64,000 bases of DNA from Apoda limacodes (GCA_946406115.1 OX291547.1:7631001-7695000); one strand, 5' to 3'. Shown: positions 52,345 through 64,000, numbered from the stretch's first letter. Notes: generated from the sequence alone by a model not told the origin. Program-made: numbers and translations.

Positions 52345-52620
52345 TAAATGCGAAAGTAACTTTGTATGTCCTCGTTCGCGACCGCAACGAGGGAAATTTG
52401 GCATAGTTAAAGAAACGAAAAGGGACATAGACTACTTTTTATTCCGGTCAATTTTAAATATTCTAGCAGGATTAGCTAGAAAAGCATTTAACGTGGACAA
52501 ACTATAGCTACAGCTTTAGCTTGCTATAGCAAACATTCTTACTATAATCAAGATGTTGCCGTATAAATCCTATCCCAATAACCGAATAAAGAGCGGGCGG
52601 GGTTGCGGACAATAGCTAAT
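52345..52620 (+). repeat. Common lepidopteran repeat (GACATAGACTACTTTTTATT type)
   Basis: AAATGCGAAAGTAACTTTG, GGGACATAGACTACTTTTTA, TTCCGGTCAATTTTAAA and GCGGGCGGGGTTGCGGAC keep the order of the family also seen at 7366-7482 and 41310-41745. Confidence 0.55.
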
Positions 52621-53980
52621 TCAAAATCGTTTTAAAAATTACTTCAGCGTCTTAGCCATGACCTGGAAAACTTTTCGGTGTCAGGAAAATGTCACGTGCC
52701 AGGGGGTTTGGCACGGCTAAATTGACATTGTATGAACTGAGCCAAAAGGACCATAAGCTGCTTCGTGGTTCTTAGCCGACGAAAAACAAAAGTAGCAGGT
52801 TCTCAAATTGACGTGTATATTTTTTTTATTTTTTTTCGTTTATAACTTTATACACAAAAGTCCGAAATTGATCTATCTTTTTCTATTTAAGAGTATATAT
52901 TCTTTTCTTATGGATTTGCCTACTATAAGCACATTAGTAAATATAAGGCACTAATAAATAAAATTAAGCCGACGAAAACAAAACTGAAGATAGAAAAATA
53001 AAACAAATATTTTTAGTCATAATTCGAAAATTCAAAGTTTAATGATTTCATAAATAATTTCATAAAAAGGTCTGTATTACGAGAAACACACTCTTGACTG
53101 TTTATTGCTAGTTTACTCTTTGACATAATTTTTAAATAAATAGGTTTTATCGGAATAATCAATACAAACTAAGCTTTTAAACCTATGTAAGTAATGAATC
53201 AAAATTAATTTTGAGTCTATGCATTTACCCGTCCGCGTCGAAACGAAGTCGAGCTACTTATTTCTTATGATCTTCTGTGATTCTTTGTTTTAATAATTAC
53301 TAACATTAGTCAAGAAGCCTGGTTATTAAGGCTAAAAGGTTTATTTTATTTTTCTCTTGCCTTTTTTCGTCAGTTTTATTACTGTTAGACACTGTTGTTA
53401 AGACACGGATTTACAGGATTTTTTATGAGTAATTATGTAATCTTGATTTACAGTTGACTAGCTTCTATTTTTATTACATAAGTTTTAAAATAATACTTAT
53501 TTTTATCTTAAAGAAACTCTCGTAAGTACACTTTCGCATTTTATGTCCGCAATTAAACGCTTTACTTTAACATACTAACACATTAATTTGATTTAGGCAC
53601 GCTATGAATCTAACAAATACACAATGTAGATAAAAACTAGGCGGATTATATAAAATATGGTCTGTCTGAATTTGGGAGAGTTGTATTATGTCCGGCCGCA
53701 ATATTAGTACAAGGTCTGCCGTTCACTGCGTGGTTATACCTACTTGCTCACTTTTAGTACTTGCGGTTTTACTTTAAATGGCTCGGCTTCGCTCTGAAGT
53801 ACCACTTTATAATGCAATTTGTATAGGTTATTATAATTGGAATAATACTTAAGGCAATTACGTCAGAGAATATACGATATCTGTACTTAAACAACTCCTA
53901 GTGACTTATAAAGGCCTAGTACATCAATCTTACAAATCTTTATAAAGGTGTGTTTGGGGTTTTCATTTTTCAGAATTCTG
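52621..53980. other. Unassigned mostly AT-rich sequence
   Basis: No gene. A slightly GC-richer block at 52650-52790 and the text GGCTCGGCTTCGCTCTG at 53780-53796 look repeat-derived. Confidence 0.35.
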
Positions 53981-53982
53981 CA

Positions 53983-54056
53983 TGGATAGCTCAATTGGTA
54001 GAAAACTAACACGCGCTGTAAGGATTGTTGCAGGTTCAAGTCCAGGCTCGAGATTT
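53983..54056 (+). other. tRNA-like sequence (SINE head or tRNA pseudogene)
   Basis: TGGATAGCTCAATTGGTAG is a good A box and GCAGGTTCAAGTCCAGG a good B box, correctly spaced. The T stem (GCAGG against CCAGG) and the acceptor stem do not pair, so a functional tRNA is unlikely. Downstream text does not match the main SINE family. Confidence 0.55.
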
Positions 54057-54269
54057 ATCTTAAGACTACATCTTTGCTATGTAAATATTTATTTACATTG
54101 ATATAGTACCTGTACTTCATATTGATCACTTTCTTAGACCATTGTTTCATTATAAGGTATTTTCATATTTTTACCGTAGAGATGCGAGCTAATAAATTCT
54201 AAGTTTTAAATTTAAAATAAATAGCATTGGTAGATGATTTTAAAAATAGAAAAAACCTCATCATAAGAG

Positions 54270-54820
54270 TTATTAGGGTTCCGTACCTCAAAAGTAAAAA
54301 AGGAACCCTTATAGGATCACTTTGTTGTCCGTCTGTCTGTCTGTCTGCTGAGACCCTTCTGCTCAAGAACGCGTGAAGGTATTAAGTTGAAATTAATATT
54401 AAATACTAAAGTCTACAGTCACTTAAAGTTGTAAAAAAAATAAGCTGCAATGATTTAGAATCATTGCAATAAAAAAATATGCGCAAATACGGTTTTTTTA
54501 GTCGCATATTGTGACACAAATAAATCAAAACCTATGGGGTACTTCCCGTTGACCTAAAATCATGAAATTTTACAAGAAGCAATGCTATGTAGCACACAAA
54601 AGGAAAAAATCTGAAAACCGTAAATTTGTTGTTACATCACAATATTTTTTTTGCTATAACAAACTTATTTGCAGTTGGTAAACTAGCCGCGACCTATATA
54701 TGTCGATGTATTGGGAGACAACACTTGTCCAACGGCAAATTTAAGTTTGTCCCTCACTACAGTTTACCTTTTACGGAACCCTCGGAGCGCGAGTCCGACT
54801 CGCACTTGACCGGGTCGTAT
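54270..54820 (-). repeat. Long GGGTTCCGTACCTCAAAAG-type repeat
   Basis: TTAGGGTTCCGTACCTCAAAA, AAGGAACCCTTATAGGATC, (GTCT)n, AAGAACGCGTGAAGG, CAAAACCTATGGGGTACTTC, CCGTTGACCTAAAATCATG and finally GAACCCTCGGAGCGCGAG with GACTCGCACTTGACCGGG. This is a well-known lepidopteran repeat with its two characteristic ends and a shortened middle. No coding potential. Confidence 0.8.
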
Positions 54821-55995
54821 TTATAATAATTTTATTATGGGCAAGTATATATAGTGGACATGTATAATATGTCATATTGACACTAGGCGGGCAGTGGGTA
54901 AACTTGTTTGCCAACTCAGTGGCATACAGATAAATATCTATGACTCCGTAGTCACCACTCACGTTATAGAAATTATTGAATCGGTTTTGTTCCAATACTA
55001 TTTGTATCGTAATTGGAGCGTAATTATATCCAGTCAAGCTGTTGTAAAGCTAGACAATTATTTACTTGGTTAGCTGCCATGTATCTTACTTGTATAGTTC
55101 TTGGATATTTTTATATGTTTTGGTTTGTTGATAATTGTGCCGAAATATCGGGAACTTAATTAATCTAATCGCGGTAAATCCCAAACATAGATATTGATAA
55201 AATTACCGTTAAAGTTGAAAAATAATCGAACTTGGATACTTAAACTTTAGGGCTTGTAAACATGGCACTCTTCAGCTATTGTTATTTTCATTGTAATTAA
55301 GTTTTACATGATAGTAGCCTTTTTCTGATTCACCTAAATTTAGATTTAAAAATTAACTTATGCAGAACTTAGTAGTATTTTGAATATAGTCTTGATATTT
55401 TTGTTATAAGTATAGTATACTATCGAATCGTAAGGATAAGAAATTAATATGTTATAGACAGATCTCCATATAGGCAACTAAAAAAATCTAATATGCTACG
55501 TTTTTAAAATTATAAAATATTTCTTTCTAGATATGAACGTGGGGCACATCAAAACTCAAAAGTTTATTACAAGACCTTTATGGCTTGGAAAATTATTTTC
55601 TTCATTTAATTTTTTTAAACGTATTGTTACAGGCCTAACAGCCACAGTAACAGTTAGTGGTACAGTGTTAAACTTTGATACATAAAAAAAAATGTGCCAA
55701 AGAAACAGTCTCCTAATTCAATATCTCTAGAAACCTCACAAAAAGTATCTAAATATCAGTTCCACTTAGTTTTTATTTGCTAGCGTTTCGCGTTATCGTA
55801 TTAATTCGTGATCGACGATTGCGATATGGTTACATCCGGGTCCTACCATGGTCGTTTTAATTTTTAATTTAAGTAGATTACTGAGATTAAGTAACCAAAT
55901 AAAGCTCTTATTATGCATTACCTAGTAGATAAATACCAACAGTGTGATGGTATAGAAATACATTGATAAATTCCTGACCTTCTTAAGCATAGTTC
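54821..55995. other. AT-rich intergenic sequence
   Basis: No gene. GCGGGCAGTGGGTAAACTTG at about 54890 with TTGCCAACTCAGTGGCA could be a very decayed LINE A 3' end. Confidence 0.4.
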
Positions 55996-55999
55996 TTAA

Positions 56000-56378
56000 G
56001 AGGATACGTTTCGCGGTGCCTCGCAGCGGCCTTTATACAAACGAATTTCTCATTTGTTTTTGATATTTATTGATCAATCACTGTGAAATTTCTTAGTCAT
56101 AATCCCAAGCCGAACACCTATGTCTGTGGTTTTTCAAAATCTTGTAAAATGTTTTTATTAACGAGAAATCTTTTTTTAAACCATTTGTATGAATAACTAG
56201 AATCCTGTATTACTTTAGAAACTATAAAATTAACAGAAAACTGACACACTGCAGACGTAGATATTTATTACTAGAACATGTCCTCAAAATATCGTGGTGT
56301 TTTATCTGCAAGTGTCAAAAATAAATGAAAAATTCGTTTGTATGAAGCACGCTGAGAGGCGCTCCGAATCGTATTCTC
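56000..56378. mobile_element. TTAA-flanked inverted-repeat element
   Basis: TTAA at 55996-55999 and 56379-56382 bound ends GAGGATACG and, inverted, GAGAATACG. The inverted repeat then continues as TTCGCGGTGCCTCGCAGCG against TTCGGAGCGCCTCTCAGCG and as ATACAAACGAATTT on both sides. The arms are about 70 bp in a 379-bp element. TTAA duplication is the piggyBac signature, although the termini are not the usual CCC. A fragment of the same family lies at 58812-59020. Confidence 0.78.
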
Positions 56379-58811
56379 TTAAGTACAGAATCGAGTGCAC
56401 AAGAAAGGGACAAGTACAGTTTCTATTTTCATGAGACTGTGAATATATTGAAAAATATTTGTGTGAAATTGTGCTAAATTCGGTTATCGGCGACGGATTT
56501 CTACGTCAAGTCCTTGATTTTATTGAGAGAGTTTTTTGTAGCCGTAGCTATGATAAAATTAGTCCACGCGGAATTTGGTTACAGTTGCGCGCGTCTTTTG
56601 AATTTTCCGAATAGCCTATATCCTCCTTCCCTTCAGAAATCTTGTCCGAATTCGCTCAAGCAATTAAGCACTAAGAAACGAATAGACCTGCACAAATATA
56701 TACGTTAGTATGCTCTTCGAGACCTTTGGCAATATCAATATTGATTATTACAACTATTTCAGTTAAATTCATTTGATTATGCATTATTTTGCCATTTTTT
56801 TTATTTTAGTTTTTATGTTTATCTATTTTAACAATACATATTACACATTCACAACAAACAGTCTTGGTTATTAGAGTTATCTGGGGCTTCCTGGAAACTT
56901 AGGTCGATTTTTAACACTTAGTTTTAAAAAAGTCCTGGTTTCGGAAATCGCGGAAAGAAGATAAAAATACAAGATTTTAATGTTTTTTTTTATTAAGAAA
57001 ATATAATTATTTAAAACGTGGCCCCTTGAAATAACAAGCAGTTCTTTTTCATTTCACCTTTATTGTCTCCCTAATAAGCAAATACAAAATCACATTATCG
57101 CTTCATAATCTTACACAATGCGTAGAATCCTACCCACGGACAATACACTCATCTATATAATTTCGACAAGTCATACCTAAATTGAATGTTTTTACTCAAG
57201 GTTTAATAATACTTCATTCTCCATTATTACCGTCACACTGTGTACGAAATACACACGAATATGGGAACTGACACGTTAAAAAGAAACATATAAATTGACA
57301 CTAGCTAGAACAATAGTTGTGGTTAGTTTGAGTAATCAGAGGTATCATTCATTACAGTACAGGATCTGTTTCCATTATACCAACTTAGTTTTTTTTATTC
57401 TTATGCGAAATTGTCTATCAGCTGCAGATACAATATGCATGATCAAAAATTATTATTATACGTCTCGAGTCAAAAGAATTATGAAAAGGCACAGTGAAAT
57501 TCATGCCCGCAGTGAAAAGTCGTAGCAAAATGACTAAATAGCATTCCACCGCAGTTTTTTTTTTAATTGTCGTGTATGATTTTTCAGATTTTTTCCTTAA
57601 ATAATTTGTTTTTTAGTAAGTCGATTTTTTATTATAAATTTATGCTGTAATTCTTAACAATTGCAGCGTAGAACCAATAGTTAATAAACCAACCAACCAA
57701 CTAGTTAAATATACTCAAGTAAGTAAATAAGATTTTCGAACATCGGAATCGATTTTTACTAACTGTAATTTGTATTATTTAATGCTCCATAGTTCATTCG
57801 TACTCGATTTAAAAAAAACACATTTTTGGTTTTCTTTCACAAAACTTAAATAGGATCACTTTAAATCAGAATAAATCCTTACTATTTGTGTTCCAGATAT
57901 ATATTTGGAAAAAAAACGTTATATTCAAAATGAATCTGGACGGAGATTTTATTGTATTTCTGACAATAAAATCGGCCAAAACCTCTTAATGGAAACTGTA
58001 CAATTGAACAGTCTGTGCAGCCTACGTGAAGTCTACGATACATATTACGCTTGGTCTCATCTCACGGTGAGCACCATTGTTTGTCCAAATTAACTTGTTA
58101 CGTTACCATGGACATGTTTTAATGGAGAGTTTCGGCTCATAATACATAACATTATTTTTGAGTTATTGCTAATTAAAATCCACATTGAAAAAGTGATAAA
58201 AATCTCATAACAGTTATTAGTGTTAGGTAACAAGAGTGAAAGAACGTAACACTTACGAACTAGCCCCCTTTAATGGTGATTCAGTTTAAACACAAAAAAA
58301 AAATTGTTTAGATCGCTTTCAGGGTGAAACGTTTTTTTATCAACAGTAACTTAACAAAGATAACAAATTACAACAAATATTTATAATGCTATAATATAAA
58401 GAAAAAATTTCGGTTTTTTTTTTTTACAAAAATTCATCAAGAACGTTTGTTTTGCTATGTTATTTAACTCAATTCAATCCTATATCCTTAATCGCACAAT
58501 GAACAAAAATAACAATAAAAGAAATATAACAATAAGGTAGCCTTATCGCTAAAAGTCGAACTCAACCAGGCAATCTTTAAGTACTCGTAGAGCAATATTG
58601 ACAGGGATAGGGAGTTGATACACAATAAAGCATATTGAAGTAAGATAATAAGGTAGCAAAAAAAACACTATTCACATATCTATGTACACACTATATAAAT
58701 AGAATATCTACAGATACATAAACATACAAATATAAATAGTAGTAATAATATAAGTGTCTAGCACTTAATAAAATACATTGTTATATATTATAAATAAGTA
58801 CATTTATTATT
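56379..58811. other. Long unassigned sequence
   Basis: Mostly AT-rich. Short frames (56514-56708 starting from TTG, 57295-57525, 57905-58093) show no domain. ATTTGTGTTCCAG before 57897 looks like a splice acceptor, but no donor-bounded exon could be argued. Confidence 0.35.
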
Positions 58812-59020
58812 TTTACGAATTTCTCACTTATTTTTGACATTCACTTATCAAACACTGTGAAAGTCTGTGGTTTTGCAAAATCCAGAAAAATGTGTTTATT
58901 AACTTGAACTAGAATCCTCTTTAACTCTTAACTACATACTATATTTATTTCTAGAACATGTCTAAAAAATTGTAATGTTTAATTGGTAAGTTTCAAAAAT
59001 AAGTAAGAAATTTTTTAAAT
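58812..59020 (+). mobile_element. Fragment of the TTAA-flanked element family
   Basis: ACGAATTTCTCACTTATTTTTG, AACACTGTGAAAGTCTG, TCTGTGGTTTTGCAAAATCC, TTTCTAGAACATGTC and AAAAATAAGTAAGAAATTTT match 56040-56340 in order. The outer ends are missing. Confidence 0.7.
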
Positions 59021-59880
59021 GAACATCGTGGATTATCATCCATGTGATATGGTAATCGTTTGGTAAAAGTACTGGATGTTTTTGATTGTATGAAAGGTTC
59101 GAATTGTGAAGTCTTCCTCCGACTCTTATTAACTTGTTTTCTTGATTTATAAATGGATCTAAACACTATATTATTATTCTCTTCTAATTGAGTCAGCTTG
59201 TACTTTGCATCGGTAATTTAAAAATAATGTACTTGTACCCTCCTATAGCTTCTTCCATAATGTTAAATGTTTAAATTTTAAATATCTGGCTATGAGTTAA
59301 TAGTTATCCAAACTGCCTTTAAGTTAAAATATTAGCTGCATATTTTAACAACAGTTGAAGTTAAAAACAAATCATGACATTGTATTCACAATAAAACAAT
59401 GAAGAAAAGGTCAATTATCAAGCATGCGAAAACTGCATTACATGAATTCGACATAACACGCGTAATATACAAGCGCTAACAAAATTATTTAACCACATTT
59501 CACAACCCTCATTGACATGAAGGCTAGATTTCAACACCCCATTTACACCCTTTAATTTTTAACACCCAATTTGTCACACTACATCTAATTTTGCTTACTA
59601 AAATATACGCTCCTGACCTTTTAGAGTTGACAATGAGCGTTTCGTTCAATCATTCAAGTTCAATGATAGATTCATAGATATAGAAAGACACATCTATGGA
59701 TAAATAAATGTATTAACAAAATGCAATGGAAGTCGAAAACACTCGCATGAGTCGGAGTTGTCTGATATGGTAGATAAGCGTCAGTATTCTACATTCATGC
59801 GAATTACGTACTGATTTTTTGATAACAGACTTAAATTTCGCAACTAAAGCACGTAGCTGTACTGCAAAAACGTTTTAAGC
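59021..59880. other. AT-rich intergenic sequence
   Basis: No supportable feature. Confidence 0.4.
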
Positions 59881-59883
59881 CGT

Positions 59884-60125
59884 GTATAAAACGTCTTTTT
59901 TGTCAGCCTTCATGCACTCGAGACGAAGAAAAAAGTTTGTGTAGTTATGCTCTTGAACCTATTCTAAATTGTGGCACGCGTTCCAAAGACAATAAAGAGT
60001 CAATGTCGTACTCGACACGACGCCGTCCGTCATATTTGCAGTCGAATATCGATTTATCGACATCGCACTCGTATATCTGCAATCAATACCTTCGAATCGA
60101 TGCTTTACGCACGCTTTAAGGTCCA
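59884..60125 (+). promoter_or_regulatory. Weak candidate promoter and CpG-rich leader
   Basis: GTATAAAACG at 59884-59893 resembles a TATA box. About 20-27 bases further on, GTCAGCCTTCATG offers possible start sites. Some 200 bases of CpG-rich sequence follow (GACACGACGCCGTCCG, TCGATTTATCGACATCGC), unusual for the neighbourhood. Short frames are open (for example ATG at 60003 with MSYSTRRRPSYLQSN) but unrecognised. No splice donor of high quality was found. Confidence 0.25.
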
Positions 60126-60559
60126 AGGCTACGTATCTGTTGTTGGGGTTTGTCTTGTAATAATTAAAAACTCTTGAACAAAGCGATTAGAACAATACAT
60201 TGGCTCAACGTAACGCCACTTCAGTATGGACAATAGCAACATAAATTACACCCAAATGCCACAAATACATTAATGAATATTGAAAGCTTTGTGCTCGCCC
60301 AAAGACGTGCATCAGATTAACAGAACTAGAGTGGCCTAAATTCTACTTCAATGCTGATTTCGAAATTAGAAGGCTAACTTTTCATTTGTTTTTCAAAGAT
60401 CCAACGCCTCTATTCAATCCAAAGACAGGCAAACAGAATATAAGCTGCACAATACTATCAAGCTCCATCTATTTAGAATTAAAGTTACGTGCGTACAAGG
60501 ATAAATACTGGCCATGGGCTTGTCGTATCGCAAGTATGAGAATTATTGGAAATGTCTAA

Positions 60560-61100
60560 AAAAAAAAGCCCCATAGGCCAGAAAGCGAATTTCTGTAATA
60601 CTAACGATGTACATGTAAGTAAATAGACTAGAAATCACTATACAATGTTATATATATATTATTTATATATGTTAAATACTTAAGCATACTTAGTATTATA
60701 GTATACTACTTACTTAGTATACTAAAGTAATTTTATAGGTACCATAATGACGCCTGAAACTTTTTTTTTATTGAAATTTAAGGTTTTAACCGTTTTTTAG
60801 TAACATTTTTTGATATTTTCCTACAAGTTAGATTCAACCCAGTAGATAACAATCAATTATAAATTATTTTCATTACAAGCAAATGAAATATACTCACGCT
60901 TTAAAAATTTGCACAATTGTTGGTAAAATGGTTACTTAAAAATATTTTTGCATTAAATACAACAAATAAAAATCACTTTAAAAGATGAAAAAAAGCAAGT
61001 TTTATTTCATTTAATTTTTTATTTTAAATATTTACATGAAACTTGCACAAATACAAAAATTTATTTAAAACTTCGTGAACCATTGTTTAATATTACCAAA
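60560..61100 (+). repeat. Interspersed repeat shared (inverted) with 23230-23700
   Basis: GGCCAGAAAGCGAATTTCTG, AATGACGCCTGAAACTTT, TTTTCATTACAAGCAAATG, CGCTTTAAAAATTTGCACAA and TTGCATTAAATACAAC appear in the order seen on the minus strand at 23.7-23.3 kb. The first block (60570-60606) is inverted relative to the rest, so the element may itself have been rearranged. Confidence 0.65.
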
Positions 61101-61136
61101 TATTTATATAATATTTAATAGATGCTGAAATAAATA

Positions 61137-61482
61137 AAAATCAAACGAACTTAGCTTGTGATGTGCGATATCTAATCATACGAATGTCTTGACCGAAGAC
61201 GATTACAGTTTACATGCAGCAGTACGCAAGATGATGTTGTCCAAATCACAACTTTAAAGCTATAAAAATGCTTATTAAAATTAAAATTTACATAGTAGGT
61301 AGTTTTCACTACCTACAAATATGCACACCTTCATATTGCCCGCTTTTGACTAAAATTATTTAGAGCCAATTTTTTTGACAGACCTCGGGAACTTCAAGGG
61401 AGGGTGGGAACGTAATCGTCCTCGGTCAAGACACTCGTATAATTAGATATTAAACTTCACAAGGTAAGTTCGTTTGATTCTT
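61137..61482. mobile_element. Inverted-repeat element with arms of about 70 bp
   Basis: The left arm reads AATCAAACGAACTTAGCTTG and then CGAATGTCTTGACCGAAGAC. The right arm, inverted, reads AATCAAACGAACTTACCTTG and CGAGTGTCTTGACCGAGGAC. The arms are about 80-85% identical and enclose some 200 bp. CGATTACAGTTTACA then occurs both just inside the left arm (61200) and outside the right arm (61508). No coding frame. Confidence 0.7.
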
Positions 61483-62489
61483 AATTATACTTCCTATTTC
61501 TCCCGAAAACGATTACAGTTTACAGGTAGCTGTTTATAGCGTCGAAAAAATTTAACATGAAAACGATCAACATATAAATATTTTATCTGATCTTGCCTGT
61601 ATGTTTATTATAATCGTATATATATGTTATTACCGATTAGACTTAACAACGCACTAACAAATTAACTTTCTTTTAAAAGAGGTAGAGGTTATATTATCTT
61701 TCATTACAGTACTTTAAATATGTTATCGATATCACACTTATATGAGTTATAGACTTGAAAGCGTGTCGTATGTTGTGAGATTCCATACATTTTTGTAAAT
61801 ATCAGTGCCACTGTTTTCTTAAATTAATATAGCTACTTAAGAGAAAGTTTAAGAGCCCCCTCTTATTCTATAGTTTTTAATAAATTTATAAAAAGAGATT
61901 TACATTTGATGATATATATGCGCCTGTATTAGAAGTTTTAATTAAGCCATTGATTTTGTACGTATAAAATAAAGATTTTAATCCTTCAAATAGAGTAATC
62001 AGCGGCCTTATACACACTGCCACATAACAATGTGTGTCTAAGCTTCCTTATAACCATCAAGTTGAGCTTCGGCTATTCTAAATCAAAGTTGATGTTTACT
62101 ATTTTGATTGTGTCTTATCAAACTTAAACAGTTATAGTTTTTTTAAAACAAATATTAAAATGAAATTAAATAATTGAAAAAAAAATTTGCTGTAATATTT
62201 TTACACGAATTTAGAGTTCCAAATAGTATAATATTTGGGGACAGGTATTTTGATACAATTGTACATTTTAGCAAATCTTTTAATAGTAAATATACAGATA
62301 TTTACAGATGTTTAAAATATCATATTTTCAAGAGGCATAAAACTGATCGAAAGCTGTTAAGTGTACTGTAACTAGCCCCAGTGTTAAGTTAATATATCAA
62401 ATATTATAGTCTTAGCATAATGCTATTTTTGTTACCATTTTTGTTACGCTATTTTAATTAATAGCCTTTCTCGGAAAACATATTTCCTT
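61483..62489. other. AT-rich sequence
   Basis: No supportable gene. A 65-codon frame at 62174-62371 lacks any motif. Confidence 0.4.
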
Positions 62490-63445
62490 AACTTCAAATC
62501 AATTTGGCTTTAGAAAAAATACTTCGACGACAGACGCCGTGGAAAAACTAACATCATATGTATCTCAGAATCACGATAACGGAAATAAAACCATATGGAT
62601 ATTTTTAGACCTTGCCAAAGCATTTGATACAGACTTGTCCCAATTCTTCTAGAAAAAAAATCCAATAAAGGTATTCGCGGACTGCCCTTAGAGCTGCTCC
62701 GAGACTACCTTTCGAATAGAGAACAAATTGTCAAGTTACAAGACACTGTTAGTACACCAAAACAAGTTACCTTTGGCATCCCTTAAGGAAGCATTTTAGG
62801 ACCTACGCTGTTTTTAATTTACACAGATGAATTCTGCGACACTAATCTACAAAACACTGAAATCGTTACGGTGGCTGATGACACTGTTTTATTGTTCAGT
62901 GAAAAAAACATGGGAAAAAGTAAAAAGAATAGCTGAGTTCGGACGTTCAGCAATAAATGAATCACTAAATAGGAATTTACTTACCCTTAATCTCGAAAAA
63001 ACCCAATATATAACTTGCTGTATACAAAACGTCAAACAACCACATAACAATATCAGCCTAAAACTGCACTCAAATAAATCTGACCATAAATCAACATGCG
63101 AGTGTATGTCACTTACAAAAACCTCAGTCGTTAAATACCTAGGAGCCTTAATAGATCAAAATTTAAACTGGCGAAATCATATAACCACTATAACACAACG
63201 AGTTAGAAAGCTAATTTATATATTTAGAAAGCTAAGACATACATGTGACCTCAGATTACTTAAAACTACATACTTTGCTTTATGCCAATCTATCATAAGA
63301 CACTGTATAACATCATAGGGCGGTGGATCTAAAACTATAATTCTCGACCTCGGCTCAACGAGCTGTACTGAAAGTGATGTCTTTCAAAATTATTATATCC
63401 CACGCATTCCTTGCACACCAACTTAAATAAGATAAGTTATTCAAA
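62490..63445 (+). pseudogene. CR1-like LINE reverse transcriptase, broken
   Basis: The plus strand carries a reverse transcriptase in several frames: TSNQFGFRKNTSTTDAVEKL, motif A TIWIFLDLAKAFDT (about 62585-62630), a frameshift, LELLRDYLSNREQIVKLQD, GIP*GSILGPTLFLIYTDE with a stop replacing Q (62782), and the catalytic VADDTVLLFSE (about 62871-62905). After another frameshift the open frame to 63318 gives LNRNLLTLNLEKTQYITCC, VVKYLGALIDQNLNWRNHIT and LKTTYFALCQSIIRHC. It is 5'- and 3'-truncated and AT-rich like its flanks, so it is an old copy of a CR1/L2-like family distinct from LINE A and B. Confidence 0.88.
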
Positions 63446-64000
63446 TATAAATCAATACAGGAAATTAAATAACTACTTAGCAATAATATGTCATAACATT
63501 TTATACAAAACATGTACGTGAAAACTTAATCATCTATCAACCTTACATATACTGTACTTGTAGATTACAAACACGAACAAGTTTTTCACCTTTTGATGAA
63601 TGACTTAGAAGTCCTCGTCGATTGTGCTAACATAACTACAATATTTACTATCTACCTGACGATAAAATAATTGCTTAATATTATTTCTGAAATATGAGAA
63701 GGTAAATTCTATTAGATTATTTCTTTATAGTTTGACTTTAAAAATAAGCATAGATAATTTATTCATAGCCAGTATATATATCATTAATTTAAGTATTAAG
63801 TAGTGCCAATGTATTAGGTATAAATTACCTTGTCTTTCTTGTATTATTGTAATATAATAAATAGTAACTACGAACTATGTCTTCCGTAAAACAGTTTTAA
63901 CTAGTACGAAAATCAAAGAGACTTTTCTACAACCTTATTTATAATCCTAAAAAATGTTATTACCTTCATAAGATTGTACCCGGTTGGGAAAATATTGTAA
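63446..64000. other. AT-rich intergenic sequence
   Basis: No supportable feature up to the window end. Confidence 0.5.

Noticed and set aside
53983..54056. Functional tRNA gene
   Set aside because: A and B boxes fit, but the T stem and acceptor stem do not pair, so a SINE head or pseudogene is more likely.
56514..56708. Secreted peptide beginning MILLREFFVAVA
   Set aside because: The apparent initiator is a TTG, not an ATG, and there is no promoter, splice or conservation evidence.
1..64000. Endogenous virus or bacterial operon
   Set aside because: No LTR pair, envelope- or capsid-like frames, clustered co-directional ORFs or ribosome-binding sites were seen.

Overview
The window looks like nuclear DNA of a moth or butterfly (Lepidoptera). 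It is AT-rich, has no operon-like gene packing and no long cellular ORF, and is filled with repeat families I recognise from lepidopteran genomes: jockey-superfamily, RTE and CR1-like LINEs, tRNA-derived SINEs, short inverted-repeat transposons, and the abundant interspersed repeats that carry a 'GGGTTCCGTA' core. Nothing suggests bacterial, organellar or viral origin. Family names rest on recognised protein motifs and remembered repeat sequences; no database search was run.

Layout. 1-10 kb: AT-rich sequence with RTE tails (about 300-425 and 1140-1310), a SINE/LINE-tail repeat (1838-2050), a larger RTE reverse-transcriptase relic on the minus strand (4051-5205), a LINE family A tail (6380-6700) and a small inverted-repeat element (8618-8795). 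The only convincing host-gene signal is near 10.07-10.34 kb on the minus strand: a TATA-like box, a GC-rich leader and a first coding exon that reads as a signal peptide and ends at a perfect splice donor. The later exons would lie at lower coordinates or outside the window. 11-23 kb: a GC-rich inverted-repeat element, a tRNA-derived SINE, several LINE A tails, a frameshifted unidentified coding remnant (14.85-15.12 kb), and a 5'-truncated LINE A (20.4-21.8 kb). 23-29 kb: a 30-bp minisatellite, then a LINE A of about 2.8 kb (25.14-27.98 kb) nested inside an older repeat and carrying two internal deletions, then a SINE fragment and a small relic of a Crypton-type tyrosine recombinase (29.2 kb). 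29-42 kb: mostly AT-rich, with a Tc1-like transposase relic (35.84-36.15 kb), SINEs, LINE A tails and a short insertion with a 12-bp target duplication (41.5-41.7 kb). 42-46 kb: a nearly complete jockey-clade LINE (family B) on the minus strand bounded by a perfect 12-bp target-site duplication, with a small truncated sibling at 46.4 kb. 46.8-50.6 kb: a Tc1-type foldback element, a block that recurs inverted 9 kb away, and a 1.15-kb palindromic element that landed inside a roughly 46-bp tandem array. 51-64 kb: small inverted-repeat elements (51.6, 56.0 and 61.1 kb), a tRNA-like SINE head, repeat copies, and a broken CR1-like reverse transcriptase (62.5-63.4 kb).

How it fits together. Apart from the 10-kb first exon this is intergenic or intronic DNA shaped by repeated insertion and decay. 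The LINEs are the likely source of mobilising machinery for the SINEs. The inverted-repeat elements have no transposase here apart from one dead Tc1 fragment. I did not find a new gene system. The most informative structures are the palindromic element inside the tandem array, the duplication-bounded LINE B, the doubly deleted nested LINE A, and the signal-peptide exon.
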